DNA of 64,000 nucleotides from Bacillus sp. BGMRC 2118 (GTDB lineage Bacteria > Bacillota > Bacilli > Bacillales > SA4). The position numbers and the translations under genes are program-made. The stretch's first letter is position 1. Every line of letters begins with the position of its first letter. A model generated the notes under the pieces. That model was given only the letters and a program-made list of their open reading frames with translations, was not told the DNA's origin and ran no database searches. The stretch lies in the NCBI GenBank assembly GCA_008364785.1, contig VTTJ01000005.1, forward strand, positions 310,001-374,000. The letters run 5' to 3'. Of this stretch, positions 27,606 through 36,624 are shown piece by piece.

Positions 27606-28820
27606 CTAGTAAAGTGCACTTTTTTCATACAAAAATTCATAGGTTAGGTCTATAAATAAGTAGCTCTTATGATTAATTGGAAACGAGAAGGTCCTAATTA
27701 AATCACCCGTTTCAATATCACTATATAGATCAGATAGTATTCCCCGTTGTTCTAGCTTCATTTTCATAATATTTTCTAAAAAATAAGGTCGAAAACTCCA
27801 GTTTTTATTGTAATAATTATGCTGCATCTCCCATCCATTACTTGATTTCACATGGTTTGCAGATTGTTGAAATCCATCTTCATCACAAATATAAACCCGA
27901 AAAGTAAAATCCGCTAGATATGGAGATACTATTTTTAATAAATCATCACCAGTAAACTGTTTTTTATTTTTTACTAATAAATCTTTTACTATATTTTGGA
28001 TGTATTCCCTAAGTTGATATATATTTTGTATCTTTCGTTTCTCATGTTCGATAAACTGTTGAATTTTCACTTTTAACTTTTCTTTTAAAATTTCTTCTTG
28101 TATGAAATTTGATGTAGGTATTTGAAGGTAATAACCTTGATAATACCGGCCACTATTACTCCATGCATATTGAAGCTGATAGGACGTTTCAATATTTTCA
28201 TACAACATGGCTGCTCCTATTTTTCTAGCCAGTAATGATAAAGAATAGAGGACATCTTGATAAGACATATAATCATTCGATTTGGTTAGCGTATGTAGAT
28301 CAACTTTTACATAATCTGGAGCTAAGAGACCGATCCTGTCTACATTACCCGTACCACTCCCAACATTATCAACTGCAACTTTTATTCCGTACGTTCTATA
28401 ATATGTTAATAGGTGATGGAGTCGTTCGATATCACCAACAAAATCATGCTCCGTTATTTCTAATACTAAGTTGGAAAGAGGAAAGCCTTTCTTTTCATAC
28501 TCAAGTAGTAACGCTAATAATGCCTCTCCGTTGTCATGCATAAGTAAATTCGGATTACGGTTAATAAATAATTGAGGATTCATCTCTTGTTTTAGCCAGT
28601 AATTAACTGCTTTTGTCACGATCAAATTATCAACTTCCACGCGATACTCATCTGGTACTGTTTCATCTTTGAAAAATGGACCGAGACTCACAAACCCATT
28701 TCCTACTTCATAACGTCCTAACACTTCATATCCGCACACTTTTCTTTCATCCGCTGTAAAAATTGCTTGAAAATGAGGGACAACCTTCGACATATTAGTT
28801 AACACATCAAGTGGATCCAT
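27606..28820 (-). CDS. ykuI: YkuI, EAL-domain c-di-GMP-binding protein with PAS-like C-terminal domain
   Basis: A 404-residue protein with an N-terminal EAL domain (residues 15-250) and the YkuI-type C-terminal domain. The key stretches read YEVLGRYE in place of EALLR, EITEHDF, and VDNVGSGTGN where active enzymes have DDFGTG. B. subtilis YkuI shares these, binds c-di-GMP and was reported to lack clear phosphodiesterase activity, so this protein is better viewed as a c-di-GMP sensor than as an enzyme. The start ATG has GGAGGTG upstream. Retained at its B. subtilis position next to fadH. Confidence 0.93.
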   Translation of the reverse strand: MDPLDVLTNMSKVVPHFQAIFTADERKVCGYEVLGRYEVGNGFVSLGPFFKDETVPDEYRVEVDNLIVTKAVNYWLKQEMNPQLFINRNPNLLMHDNGEALLALLLEYEKKGFPLSNLVLEITEHDFVGDIERLHHLLTYYRTYGIKVAVDNVGSGTGNVDRIGLLAPDYVKVDLHTLTKSNDYMSYQDVLYSLSLLARKIGAAMLYENIETSYQLQYAWSNSGRYYQGYYLQIPTSNFIQEEILKEKLKVKIQQFIEHEKRKIQNIYQLREYIQNIVKDLLVKNKKQFTGDDLLKIVSPYLADFTFRVYICDEDGFQQSANHVKSSNGWEMQHNYYNKNWSFRPYFLENIMKMKLEQRGILSDLYSDIETGDLIRTFSFPINHKSYLFIDLTYEFLYEKSALY

Positions 28821-28891
28821 TCCACACCTCCATCCCTCTTTTTGGATAATTATACCATGCGTTATGCGAACGTTCTATTTTTGCGCTTTAC

Positions 28892-28934
28892 CACATTAAC
28901 GCACCAGGGGACATGCCCTCGATGCGTTAATGTG
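28892..28934. other. Long hairpin without a T-tract
   Basis: Twelve-base perfect arms CACATTAACGCA and TGCGTTAATGTG enclose an inner AGGG/CCCT stem. It lies between fadH and ykuI on the minus strand. Neither side has a run of T, so it is not a standard terminator; it could be a processing site, an attenuating structure or a protein-binding site. Confidence 0.6.
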
Positions 28935-28947
28935 TCAGATGTGTATA

Positions 28948-29712
28948 TCAGAATGGAAATTGGTTTAAGTACTGGCCACCATCCATCGTAATGCATTCTC
29001 CATTAATGTATGCTGCTTCTTTAGAGAATAAAAATGCAGCAAGTCCAGCAATTTCTTCTGGTGTTCCAAGTCTTTTTAGAGGCACACTTTGTATCGTTCT
29101 TTTCGCTGCTTCCTCTGATTCCCAAAGTTTATCTGCACCTCCTGTTCGCTCAATGGGTCCTGGCGCAATAGCATTTACGCGTATCCCATACTTCACGCCC
29201 CATTCTACAGCTAAAGTTTTTGTCATCGACAATACCCCAGCCTTGGCACTAGCAGAGTGTATGACACCTGCTCCTGCTCCCCATGCGTATGTAGCTACCA
29301 TGTTTATAATACTTCCCTTTATGCCTTTTTCAATCCAGTACTTCCCAACAGCAGAACTGCAATAAAACGTTCCATTTAATACGATATCGATGACTGACTT
29401 CCAGCCGTTAACAGAGAGGTTCTCTGCTGGACAAATAAAATTTCCAGCTGCATTATTGACTAAGTAGTCAATTCTACCAAATGTCTTTACGGTTTCATCC
29501 ACCATATGCTTGACATGTTCTGGTTCTCTAACGTCCATTTGAATGGTTAATACTTGCCCATCAAATGTTTCAATATCCTTCTTTGCTTCATCTAGTCTTT
29601 CTATATTTCGTCCTGTTATGACAACATATGCCCCGTCTTGTGCGAAGCGCTTTGCCATATATTTCCCCATACCGTTCGATCCACCTGTTACAATGGCTAC
29701 TTTCTCTCTCAT
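28948..29712 (-). CDS. fadH: 2,4-dienoyl-CoA reductase, SDR family
   Basis: A 254-residue short-chain dehydrogenase that reduces 2,4-dienoyl-CoA during breakdown of unsaturated fatty acids. The cofactor loop TGGSNGMG (residues 9-16), the NNAAGNF motif and the IAPGPIERTGGADKL substrate segment match B. subtilis FadH (YkuF). The tyrosine of the active site lies in TYAWGAG, with the downstream Lys in ASAKAG, as in the dienoyl reductase subgroup. Start ATG 29712 follows AGGAGTGATTGG. Conserved neighbour of ykuI and ykuE. Confidence 0.93.
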   Translation of the reverse strand: MREKVAIVTGGSNGMGKYMAKRFAQDGAYVVITGRNIERLDEAKKDIETFDGQVLTIQMDVREPEHVKHMVDETVKTFGRIDYLVNNAAGNFICPAENLSVNGWKSVIDIVLNGTFYCSSAVGKYWIEKGIKGSIINMVATYAWGAGAGVIHSASAKAGVLSMTKTLAVEWGVKYGIRVNAIAPGPIERTGGADKLWESEEAAKRTIQSVPLKRLGTPEEIAGLAAFLFSKEAAYINGECITMDGGQYLNQFPF

Positions 29713-29866
29713 CCAATCACTCCTTTATATTTATCATTCATTACTATTCTACCAAAATTAAATTGTCAGAATAGTAGTCTTACTAATAAAATACAGAAAA
29801 AAAACTTAATTCCAATTAAAATTTTGTTAAAATAATGAAAGATGTAATAAATATGGAGGTGGTTAT

Positions 29867-30265
29867 TTGCCTCATGTGATAACCATATCTTGTGAAAATG
29901 ATATTTTGTATGCAATTTCTGTAGCCCATGAAAAAATGAATAAGTTACCTTATAGTGTTGTAGAGAAGCAAAAGGTTATGGTGGCAATCTCTGAGCTCTG
30001 TAAGAATATATTACTTCACTCTGGTACTACAGGTGAAGTAATGATTGAATCTACTTCAAACGGACTCCGTATCACCACCACGGATCATGGGATAGGTATT
30101 CAATCGCTCAACGAAGCATTGGAAGAAGGAAGATGCTATCCAAATTCAAAAGGACTTGGACTTGGTCTTCGGGGAGTTAAGCGAATGATGGATGTTTTTA
30201 TAATCCAATCAATAAAAGAATCAGGCACCAAAATTATCGTAGAGAAATGGTCTAACAACTATTGA
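29867..30265 (+). CDS. RsbT-like serine/threonine switch kinase
   Basis: A 132-residue GHKL ATPase of the anti-sigma/RsbT type. The N-box ISELCKNILLH, the G1 box TTDHGIGI and the G2 loop GLGLGLRGVKRMMD are all intact. TTG 29867 is the probable start, four bases after GGAGGTGG. Thirty bases downstream lies an RsbR-like gene, so the two probably form a pair in which the kinase phosphorylates the STAS partner. RsbS, RsbU and a sigma factor gene are absent nearby. A role in a stressosome-like switch is inference. Confidence 0.88.
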   Translation: MPHVITISCENDILYAISVAHEKMNKLPYSVVEKQKVMVAISELCKNILLHSGTTGEVMIESTSNGLRITTTDHGIGIQSLNEALEEGRCYPNSKGLGLGLRGVKRMMDVFIIQSIKESGTKIIVEKWSNNY

Positions 30266-30294
30266 AAAAAGAAAAGTAAAAGTGAGGGGTTTCT

Positions 30295-31116
30295 GTGGAT
30301 AAACTGCAATATATAGAGAATCAAAGTTTTAAAGAATTTCTATATTCCAATCAAGATGTATTTGATCGAGTATTACATGATCGAACACAATACATTTTCC
30401 TACAAGTTAAGAATTCTAGTATTGAAGAAAAAAGTATCTTTGAAATTGCGAAAAAAATTGTCCATTTCATTGATTCAGACAGTGAATCCCAACTGATTAA
30501 TCTTGCTAGGGAGCAAGGAATGATTTGGGCAAAAAGTGAACTACAATCAATGGTTAAACTTGAATATCTACATGAGCTGAGAAGTCTTTATTGGGAACTA
30601 TTACAACAATACTTTAAAAACGTTACGATTGACATAGATGTATTCTTCACTTTAGAAAAGAAAACAAATCACTTCATTGATACATACCTAAAAACATATA
30701 TTGCAAGTTACAATGACTATCGCAATAAGTTATTTCAAACACAACGCGAAGTGATTGAAGAGTTATCTGTCCCGATTATCCCTTTAACGGATAGTACAGC
30801 CATACTACCTATTGTTGGTACGATGGATACCTCCCGTGCAAAACGGCTACAAGAAAAGGCACTAATAGAAATTGAGAAGCAAAAGTTTCAGCGTATAATT
30901 ATAGACTTGTCAGGAGTAGCCTATATGGATACTGCTGTTGTAAGCCACCTCTTCAAGATTGTTGATGGATTCATGCTATTAGGTTGTGTAGCAATCGTAA
31001 CAGGAATTCGCTCTGAAGTCGCAAACACGATGATCGAACTTGGTGTTTCCATAGCAGAGAGAGTGAAAACAAAAGCAAATTTACAACAAGCAATTGAGGA
31101 ACTTCAACTTATCTAG
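30295..31116 (+). CDS. RsbR-like STAS protein
   Basis: A 273-residue protein with an alpha-helical N-terminal sensor region (1-150, resembling the RsbR/RsbRD N-terminal domains) and a C-terminal STAS domain from about residue 158. Candidate phosphorylation sites correspond to the RsbR threonines: one in IVGTMDTSRAK, the other position is Ser in DLSGVAYMDTA. GTG start behind GAGGGG. It follows the RsbT-like kinase, the reverse of the usual R-S-T order. The signal sensed is unknown. Confidence 0.88.
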   Translation: MDKLQYIENQSFKEFLYSNQDVFDRVLHDRTQYIFLQVKNSSIEEKSIFEIAKKIVHFIDSDSESQLINLAREQGMIWAKSELQSMVKLEYLHELRSLYWELLQQYFKNVTIDIDVFFTLEKKTNHFIDTYLKTYIASYNDYRNKLFQTQREVIEELSVPIIPLTDSTAILPIVGTMDTSRAKRLQEKALIEIEKQKFQRIIIDLSGVAYMDTAVVSHLFKIVDGFMLLGCVAIVTGIRSEVANTMIELGVSIAERVKTKANLQQAIEELQLI

Positions 31117-31117
31117 T

Positions 31118-31147
31118 ATGCAGTCTCTTTTAGGGACTGCTTTTTAA
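31118..31147 (+). terminator. Terminator of the RsbT/RsbR-like pair
   Basis: Stem GCAGTC/GACTGC with TTTTT, immediately after the stop of the RsbR-like gene. Confidence 0.75.
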
Positions 31148-31214
31148 ATTGTAATATTTTCATAACAATCACAATAAAAAATCCATGTTATAATTTAAAG
31201 TAGCACACGTAGAA

Positions 31215-32102
31215 ATGAGTTGGAATACAGCAATGGGTAAACAATATTCGAGAAGAACATTCTTAAAAAAAGCATTAACACTGACAGTAGGTACTATTCT
31301 CACAACGATGGCAGGATATTCGTATGTGAGATATTTTGAGCCTAGTCAGCTAGAAATAAACCGATATACATATCAGGCACCACTCATTCCTCAAAAATTT
31401 AACGGAATTAAAATTCTCCAATTTAGTGATACACACATAGGGCATTATTATGACATTGAAAAGTTTAAAACACTCATAAAGAAAATAAATAAAGAAGAAC
31501 CCGATCTTGTTTTTTTTACAGGTGATTTAATTGACGCACCAGATTTATATAAAGATGGAAATAAGCTAATACCACTGCTTCATTCTATCCAAGCACCACT
31601 TGGGAAATTCGCCATATATGGTAACCATGACCACGGAGGCTATGGAACAGAATCCTATAAAAAGATCATGGAGAGTGCTGGCTTTACTCTACTAGTCAAC
31701 ACTTTTTCTCCCATAACAATATTGAAAGAACAAATCGTTGTTGCAGGACTTGATGATTATATGCTGGGTCGTCCGGATTTTGAAGAAACATTACGAGAAA
31801 TACCTGAAAATATGTTTACCATCTTCCTAGCACATGAACCGGATGTGGCTAAAATAAGTCAATCCTATCCTGTTCACCTACAGTTATCTGGGCATAGTCA
31901 CGGTGGACAAATTAAGCTTCCCTTTATTGGTCCTATTGTAACACCACCTTATGCAACAGATTATACAGAAGGGTTCTATGAACTTGGCAACTATCCCTTA
32001 ACAGTATATGTGAATAGAGGTCTTGGTACGACACGCGTTCCATTCCGTTTTTTATCGAAACCTGAGATAGCCGTTTTCACGTTACAATCATCAACAACAT
32101 AA
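31215..32102 (+). CDS. ykuE: YkuE, Tat-exported metallophosphoesterase
   Basis: A 295-residue calcineurin-like phosphoesterase. The N-terminus has a twin-arginine signal, YSRRTFLKKALTL, followed by a hydrophobic stretch. Metal motifs follow in order: DTHIGHYYD, GDLID, GNHDHGG, AHEPD and GHSHGGQ. B. subtilis YkuE is a cell-wall-associated Tat (TatAyCy) substrate, and this protein should act likewise outside the membrane. ATG 31215 has a poor ribosome site and ATG 31233 is an equal candidate. Retained between fadH and ykuD blocks. Confidence 0.92.
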   Translation: MSWNTAMGKQYSRRTFLKKALTLTVGTILTTMAGYSYVRYFEPSQLEINRYTYQAPLIPQKFNGIKILQFSDTHIGHYYDIEKFKTLIKKINKEEPDLVFFTGDLIDAPDLYKDGNKLIPLLHSIQAPLGKFAIYGNHDHGGYGTESYKKIMESAGFTLLVNTFSPITILKEQIVVAGLDDYMLGRPDFEETLREIPENMFTIFLAHEPDVAKISQSYPVHLQLSGHSHGGQIKLPFIGPIVTPPYATDYTEGFYELGNYPLTVYVNRGLGTTRVPFRFLSKPEIAVFTLQSSTT

Positions 32103-32150
32103 AAAGACCATATTTACTAGTATTAGTAAGTATGGTCTTACGTTTTATTT
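32101..32150. terminator. Bidirectional terminator between ykuE and the GGDEF-EAL gene
   Basis: Stem AAGACCATA-TTACT/AGTAA-TATGGTCTT with one mismatch, flanked by A and T tracts, between convergent genes. Confidence 0.85.
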
Positions 32151-34256
32151 CATTAAATATTCTTGTTCGATTTGTTCAGCGGGCTTTGGTTTACTAAATA
32201 GAAAACCTTGAGCTTTATGACAAGCTACCTTTCTCAAGAAATCTGCCTGCTCCTTTTGCTCGACTCCTTCAGCAATAACATTGAATCCTAAACTTTCTGC
32301 AAGGTGGATAATCGTTGTTGTGATTGCCGCATCTTTATTATCCGTTAACACATCTCTTACAAATGACTGATCAATTTTCAGCGTATTTAACGGAAATCTT
32401 TTCAAATAGCTTAGTGAGGAATATCCTGTTCCAAAATCATCTATTGAGATTTGAACCCCTAAATCCTTTAGACGGTGCAAGATCAATATTGTTTCCTTCG
32501 TATCTTGCATGGCACCTTCTGTTATTTCAATTTCTAATTGACTTGCATCTATATTATTTTTATCTATTGCATGTTTGATAATCTCAACTAAATTTGGTTG
32601 TTGGAATTGTCTGGCTGATAAATTAACAGCAATAATTAGGTTGTGATAGCCTTTTTGATTCCATTCTTTTATTTGACGACATACCTCTTCAATGACCCAT
32701 TCACCAATCGGAATAATTAACCCTGTTTCCTCCGCTAATGGAATAAAATCTGCTGGTGATACAAATCCAAGTAATCCGCAGTTCCATCTTAATAGTGCTT
32801 CAAAACTGTTAATTTCACCCGTATATAAATCAATTTGAGGTTGGAAGTTTAGGATGAGCTCATCCTTTTCAATTGCTCTCCGGAGACATGTTTCAAGGAG
32901 CATTGATTGTGAATCACCTTTTTGCATGTCATTTGAATAAAATTGATAGTGCCCTCTCCCACGTTCCTTCACTTGATAAAGGGCGGTATCAGCATTTTTT
33001 ATTAATGTTTCCCCGTCTGTTCCATCATTAGGATACAGACTAATTCCTACACTAGGGGTTACATAAAATTCTTGAGCCGTTAACAAAAACGGCTGTTTAA
33101 ATAACTCGAGTACCTTTTCAGCAATAATAACTGAGGATATACGATTAATATCTTCAGCAATTAAGATAAATTCGTCTCCACCTTGACGATAAACCGTTAT
33201 CTCAAAGCCTTCTATTGAGGTAAGGCGCACAGCCACTTCCTTTAATAACAGATCTCCCACATTATGACCCATACTGTCATTCAGGAATTTGAAACGGTCT
33301 AAATCTAAATACATAAGTGCAAACTGTCCTGATTCGTCATGAGCTCTTTCAATGTAATGTTGAATTTGTTCTTTTAATAGACTACGATTAGGGAGTCCTG
33401 TAAGGTGATCATGATAAGCGATAAATTTCATAACCTCATCATTTTTCACTTGTTCTGTAATATCACGTATTATAATGTAAACACCTGTTATTTCATTGTT
33501 CACAACAATTGGGATCATCTTTACTTGGGCATGAATAAGTTCACCATTTTTATGAATAAATTGACAAGTTAAGTTATCACGTGTATTCCCTTCGCTAGTA
33601 AATACAAGAGCATCTTGAACAATCCTTACATGTTCTTCAATTAATAAGTCAGAAATATTAAGATGCTTAAGTTCTCGTTCCGTATATCCTGTTATAGAAT
33701 AGGCAGAAGGATTCGCCTGCAAAATTACCCCGCTTTTAGTAAGTGAACAAACCGCATCCATGTTATGATCCATTAAGGAACGGTACCGTTGCTCACTTTC
33801 ACTAAGTCTTAACTTCTCAATCACTTTATCTGTAATGTCCCTCGTTACACTAACAACAAATTGACATTTACCCTGTTCATCGAAAATTGGTGTTAAAATC
33901 GATTCCCCATATATTTGTTCTTCATTAATCGTGACAAAATCCTGAAACGCAAGAGGCTCTTTTTTACAAACTGCCTCTTCATATTGAGCTTGTAGATGCT
34001 CTGCAACTTCAACAGGCAAGCTTTCTTGTAATGTTTTCCCTATTGTTTCTTCAGAGATACTCGCATACTTTAATGCTTCATTATTAGCATAAAGATAACG
34101 AAAAGAACCGTCTTCCTCTACTTTCATTAAGTAGACTAAGTCCTTTATTGCACTCAATATAATTTCATTTATAATCTTTTCCATTTTATCGACATAGTCT
34201 TTATTCCAATCGCTATCATCAAGTAGCGGCATCATCCTGCTCATCTTGTATCGCAT
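32145..34256 (-). CDS. PAS-PAS-GGDEF-EAL cyclic-di-GMP enzyme
   Basis: A protein of about 703 residues. Two PAS domains (about 35-145 and 150-270) precede a GGDEF domain (275-440) with intact RQGGDEF and an EAL domain (450-700) with EALLRW, DDFGTGYSSL, KID and EGVEQ all intact. No RxxD inhibitory site lies ahead of GGDEF. There is no signal peptide or membrane helix, so it is cytosolic. Catalysis by both halves is possible; which dominates cannot be told. The start is uncertain between TTG 34262, ATG 34256 and ATG 34244. Confidence 0.9.
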   Translation of the reverse strand: MRYKMSRMMPLLDDSDWNKDYVDKMEKIINEIILSAIKDLVYLMKVEEDGSFRYLYANNEALKYASISEETIGKTLQESLPVEVAEHLQAQYEEAVCKKEPLAFQDFVTINEEQIYGESILTPIFDEQGKCQFVVSVTRDITDKVIEKLRLSESEQRYRSLMDHNMDAVCSLTKSGVILQANPSAYSITGYTERELKHLNISDLLIEEHVRIVQDALVFTSEGNTRDNLTCQFIHKNGELIHAQVKMIPIVVNNEITGVYIIIRDITEQVKNDEVMKFIAYHDHLTGLPNRSLLKEQIQHYIERAHDESGQFALMYLDLDRFKFLNDSMGHNVGDLLLKEVAVRLTSIEGFEITVYRQGGDEFILIAEDINRISSVIIAEKVLELFKQPFLLTAQEFYVTPSVGISLYPNDGTDGETLIKNADTALYQVKERGRGHYQFYSNDMQKGDSQSMLLETCLRRAIEKDELILNFQPQIDLYTGEINSFEALLRWNCGLLGFVSPADFIPLAEETGLIIPIGEWVIEEVCRQIKEWNQKGYHNLIIAVNLSARQFQQPNLVEIIKHAIDKNNIDASQLEIEITEGAMQDTKETILILHRLKDLGVQISIDDFGTGYSSLSYLKRFPLNTLKIDQSFVRDVLTDNKDAAITTTIIHLAESLGFNVIAEGVEQKEQADFLRKVACHKAQGFLFSKPKPAEQIEQEYLMK

Positions 34257-34455
34257 CCCCAAGTATAATTAGCTATTAGTTATTTTAACACAGTCTGTAC
34301 AAAAACAGACTTTGAGATTAATCTTATATTTACTATTCCACTTCAAGCGAAATCATTCCTTTTTTTACGACAAAAAATGACACTTTTTTACTATAACAAA
34401 ATTTTGCGAAAAATAGAAGAGTACTTGAACAATTACACATATCTTTATTTAGAAA

Positions 34456-34640
34456 GGTTCTTTTTTTAAACCTTGTTGCTTTTCATCAATTATTTTTGGT
34501 GTACAACCAAGTTCTATAGGCAATTGAAGTTGATTAGAATAGTTCAACTCTCTTTATGTATAGAAATATCTAAACCCTAAGGTAAAAATCCGGATTTTTG
34601 GATTTTTACTAGAAAGCAACAATCTATACGAAATGGTTAA
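34456..34640 (-). repeat. AT-rich dispersed repeat (element A, full copy, minus orientation)
   Basis: Read on the minus strand it starts CATTTCGTATAGATTGTTGC, has the arms GTAAAAATCC...GGATTTTTAC, then CTATACATAAAGAG, GGTTGTACACCA, and ends AAAAGCAACAAGG. The two ends are imperfect inverted repeats of about 27 bp. It occupies the centre of the 580 bp gap between the GGDEF-EAL gene and the crcB genes; the rest of that gap shows nothing recognisable. Confidence 0.7.
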
Positions 34641-34834
34641 TGCTCTGTAGTCAAAAAAACTGTTTCACCTAAAAAACACAAACCTTTTTTACTATATCAA
34701 TGGAGGTGATTCTTTTCGCTTTGTGGTGAATGGTATTCAGTTTTCTCCGACACTTATTGATTATAGTGGGATAATTTTAATACGAATAAAAGTGATGTAC
34801 CAACAAACCGTAATAACAACTTCTATATACTATC

Positions 34835-35185
34835 CTATATAATCCAATAGCCAACTCCAAATAAACCAATAGATATAGATAATGTACCACTTATATAGTA
34901 CAAGCAAGCTATCCATCTTTTTTGATGTATAAACTTCACACAATCTAGCGCAAACGTGGAATATGTTGTAAACGAACCAATTAATCCAACGGTTATCATA
35001 ATGAAAATTAGACTTGGTAATGAATGGTACTTATTCATGAAAACACCAAGTGCGAAAGAACCTGTTCCATTTACAATTAAAGTTGAAACATAAGCATTTG
35101 TAAGATATTTAGTGGTTATAACACCTATTATATATCTACCTATTGCCCCAAAGATCCCGCCAATGCATACAGCTAAAAATGTCAT
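34835..35185 (-). CDS. crcB: Fluoride channel subunit CrcB/Fluc (second of pair)
   Basis: A 116-residue four-helix membrane protein. The family motifs GAIGRYI near the N-terminus, NGTGSFALG and GLIGSFTTYSTFALD are present. Fluc channels are dual-topology dimers exporting fluoride; two neighbouring genes usually make a heterodimer. Its ATG overlaps the end of the upstream crcB by four bases, so translation is coupled. No fluoride riboswitch is seen upstream. Confidence 0.92.
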   Translation of the reverse strand: MTFLAVCIGGIFGAIGRYIIGVITTKYLTNAYVSTLIVNGTGSFALGVFMNKYHSLPSLIFIMITVGLIGSFTTYSTFALDCVKFIHQKRWIACLYYISGTLSISIGLFGVGYWII

Positions 35186-35574
35186 GTTCCATCACTTCCT
35201 TGTGTTCCCATGATTTTTATTGTTGCTGAAATTCCGAGTATTACACCACCGATACCTAATAGTATGGTACTCACTAAATAGGCAAGTGCTATTATGGTAA
35301 ATCCTTCATTCATTAAAGATACGAGTTCCAACGATAATGTAGACATCGTCGTAAAACCTCCGCATACACCTGTTGCAATAAACGGCCATATCCAACTGTT
35401 TTCCTTCTTTGTACTTAGGAGGGCATAAATACTTCCAATTAGAAGACAGCCAACTACATTAACAATTAGGGTTCCCACTAGTGGAACAGTAACAAAAGTA
35501 CTTATTCCATATCTTGACCCTGCTCCTATCATACCCCCGAGGGCAACATACACAACTTCTATTTTTTTCATCAA
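35182..35574 (-). CDS. crcB: Fluoride channel subunit CrcB/Fluc (first of pair)
   Basis: A 130-residue four-helix protein with GAGSRYGIST, NVVGCLLIG and GVCGGFTTMSTLSLE, all typical Fluc signatures including the Thr/Ser-rich track around the pore. It forms an operon with the following crcB and probably a heterodimeric fluoride channel in the plasma membrane. The ATG is preceded by TGGGAG. The upstream 85 bases are too short and lack the conserved elements of a crcB-type riboswitch. Confidence 0.92.
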   Translation of the reverse strand: MMKKIEVVYVALGGMIGAGSRYGISTFVTVPLVGTLIVNVVGCLLIGSIYALLSTKKENSWIWPFIATGVCGGFTTMSTLSLELVSLMNEGFTIIALAYLVSTILLGIGGVILGISATIKIMGTQGSDGT

Positions 35575-35658
35575 AAGACTCCCATTTTTTGTAATACATG
35601 CTCAAAACTTACTACATACCCATATTATATATCGATTTAATATAAAGGAGGCAAAAAG

Positions 35659-35850
35659 ATGTATCCTGCTTATCGTACAACTCATCATCATGATCAACGG
35701 TTTCCGTTTTACCCTGCACTTCCCTTTTTAGCTGGCTTAGCTGTCAGTCCATTTTTATATGGTCCTAGACCTTACTATGGATATGGCTATTGGGGTCCTA
35801 GACCTCGTCCGTATTACCCACCATTTTATGGCCCAGGTTATTGGTGGTAA
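35659..35850 (+). CDS. Pro/Tyr/Gly-rich small protein, possibly spore surface
   Basis: A 63-residue protein with a histidine-rich start (TTHHHDQR), a short hydrophobic stretch (residues 20-34) and a tail made of Y, G, P and W (GPRPYYGYGYWGPRPRPYYP). AGGAGG precedes the ATG. Tyr-rich low-complexity tails of this kind occur in Bacillus spore coat and envelope proteins, where tyrosines can be cross-linked; that role is inference here. A terminator follows, so it is a single-gene transcript between crcB and ykuD. Confidence 0.75.
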   Translation: MYPAYRTTHHHDQRFPFYPALPFLAGLAVSPFLYGPRPYYGYGYWGPRPRPYYPPFYGPGYWW

Positions 35851-35856
35851 TTGATC

Positions 35857-35888
35857 AAAGAGCCTTCCTGTGCAAGGCTCTTTTTATT
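35857..35888 (+). terminator. Terminator of the 63-residue protein gene
   Basis: Stem AGAGCCTT/AAGGCTCT with seven-base loop and TTTTT. Confidence 0.85.
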
Positions 35889-36035
35889 AGAACAATCTCT
35901 AAATTATTGCATAGTAGAAGATTAGAGTAACGGTATAAATGTAGCTAAAAAGGGATTCCCCCTCAGTCACATCTTGTTCATGAAGGATCTTAGCGTAAAT
36001 TGTACTTACTTAAAATAGAAGAAGGTTGTGGTAAA

Positions 36036-36530
36036 ATGATCCATATTACAAAGCGAGGAGAAACATTAGAAAGCATCGCCCTGGATTACCGAACGACTGT
36101 ACAAGTACTCATGCAGGAGAATACCATTTCAAATCCCAATATCATCTATGTGGGTCAACCCATTACGATCCCCGGATTACCTTCACCTGACAGCATTCCT
36201 TATACCATTTGGGTATCACTTTCGAAAAAGACCCTGAGACTTTATAACCAATATAAATTAGTGAAAATCTACCCTGTTGCAATTGGGAGAATGCTGCATC
36301 AAACACCAGTAGGAGATTTCGTCATTGTAAACAGGGAACCAAACCCAGGAGGTCCTTTCGGAAAGATGTGGTTGAGCTTATCGAAGATTCACTATGGTAT
36401 CCACGGTACCAATAACCCAAGCTCCATTGGAAAAGCTGTCTCGTTAGGCTGTATTCGTATGTACAACGAAGACGTAATAGAACTCTCTACAATTGTCCCT
36501 AATGGAACTGGTGTTTTTATACGGCCTTAA
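36036..36530 (+). CDS. ykuD: YkuD, LysM-type L,D-transpeptidase
   Basis: About 164 residues, the family-defining length. An N-terminal LysM domain (residues 2-48: [23 protein letters not shown]) binds peptidoglycan and the YkuD catalytic domain follows. The active site is [20 protein letters not shown] with the nucleophile Cys in SLGC. It makes 3-3 cross-links; in B. subtilis YkuD is made late in sporulation. There is no signal peptide, as in B. subtilis. ATG 36036 matches homologues; the upstream TTG 36000 is unlikely. Confidence 0.94.
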   Translation: MIHITKRGETLESIALDYRTTVQVLMQENTISNPNIIYVGQPITIPGLPSPDSIPYTIWVSLSKKTLRLYNQYKLVKIYPVAIGRMLHQTPVGDFVIVNREPNPGGPFGKMWLSLSKIHYGIHGTNNPSSIGKAVSLGCIRMYNEDVIELSTIVPNGTGVFIRP

Positions 36531-36624
36531 TTTTAAGCAAAATACTTATTTTCTTGACTTTCTTAAAAAAATTTGGCAATTTTACAAAAATAAGATATGA
36601 TTAGGAAAAGAAAGGAGATATGAC

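Noticed and set aside
34690..34780. AATGGAGGTGATTC on the plus strand looked like a ribosome site for a gene before crcB.
   Set aside because: All frames downstream close within a few codons, and the crcB genes run on the other strand.
35575..35658. Search for a fluoride riboswitch upstream of the crcB pair.
   Set aside because: The leader is about 85 bases, AT-rich, and lacks the conserved pseudoknot elements.
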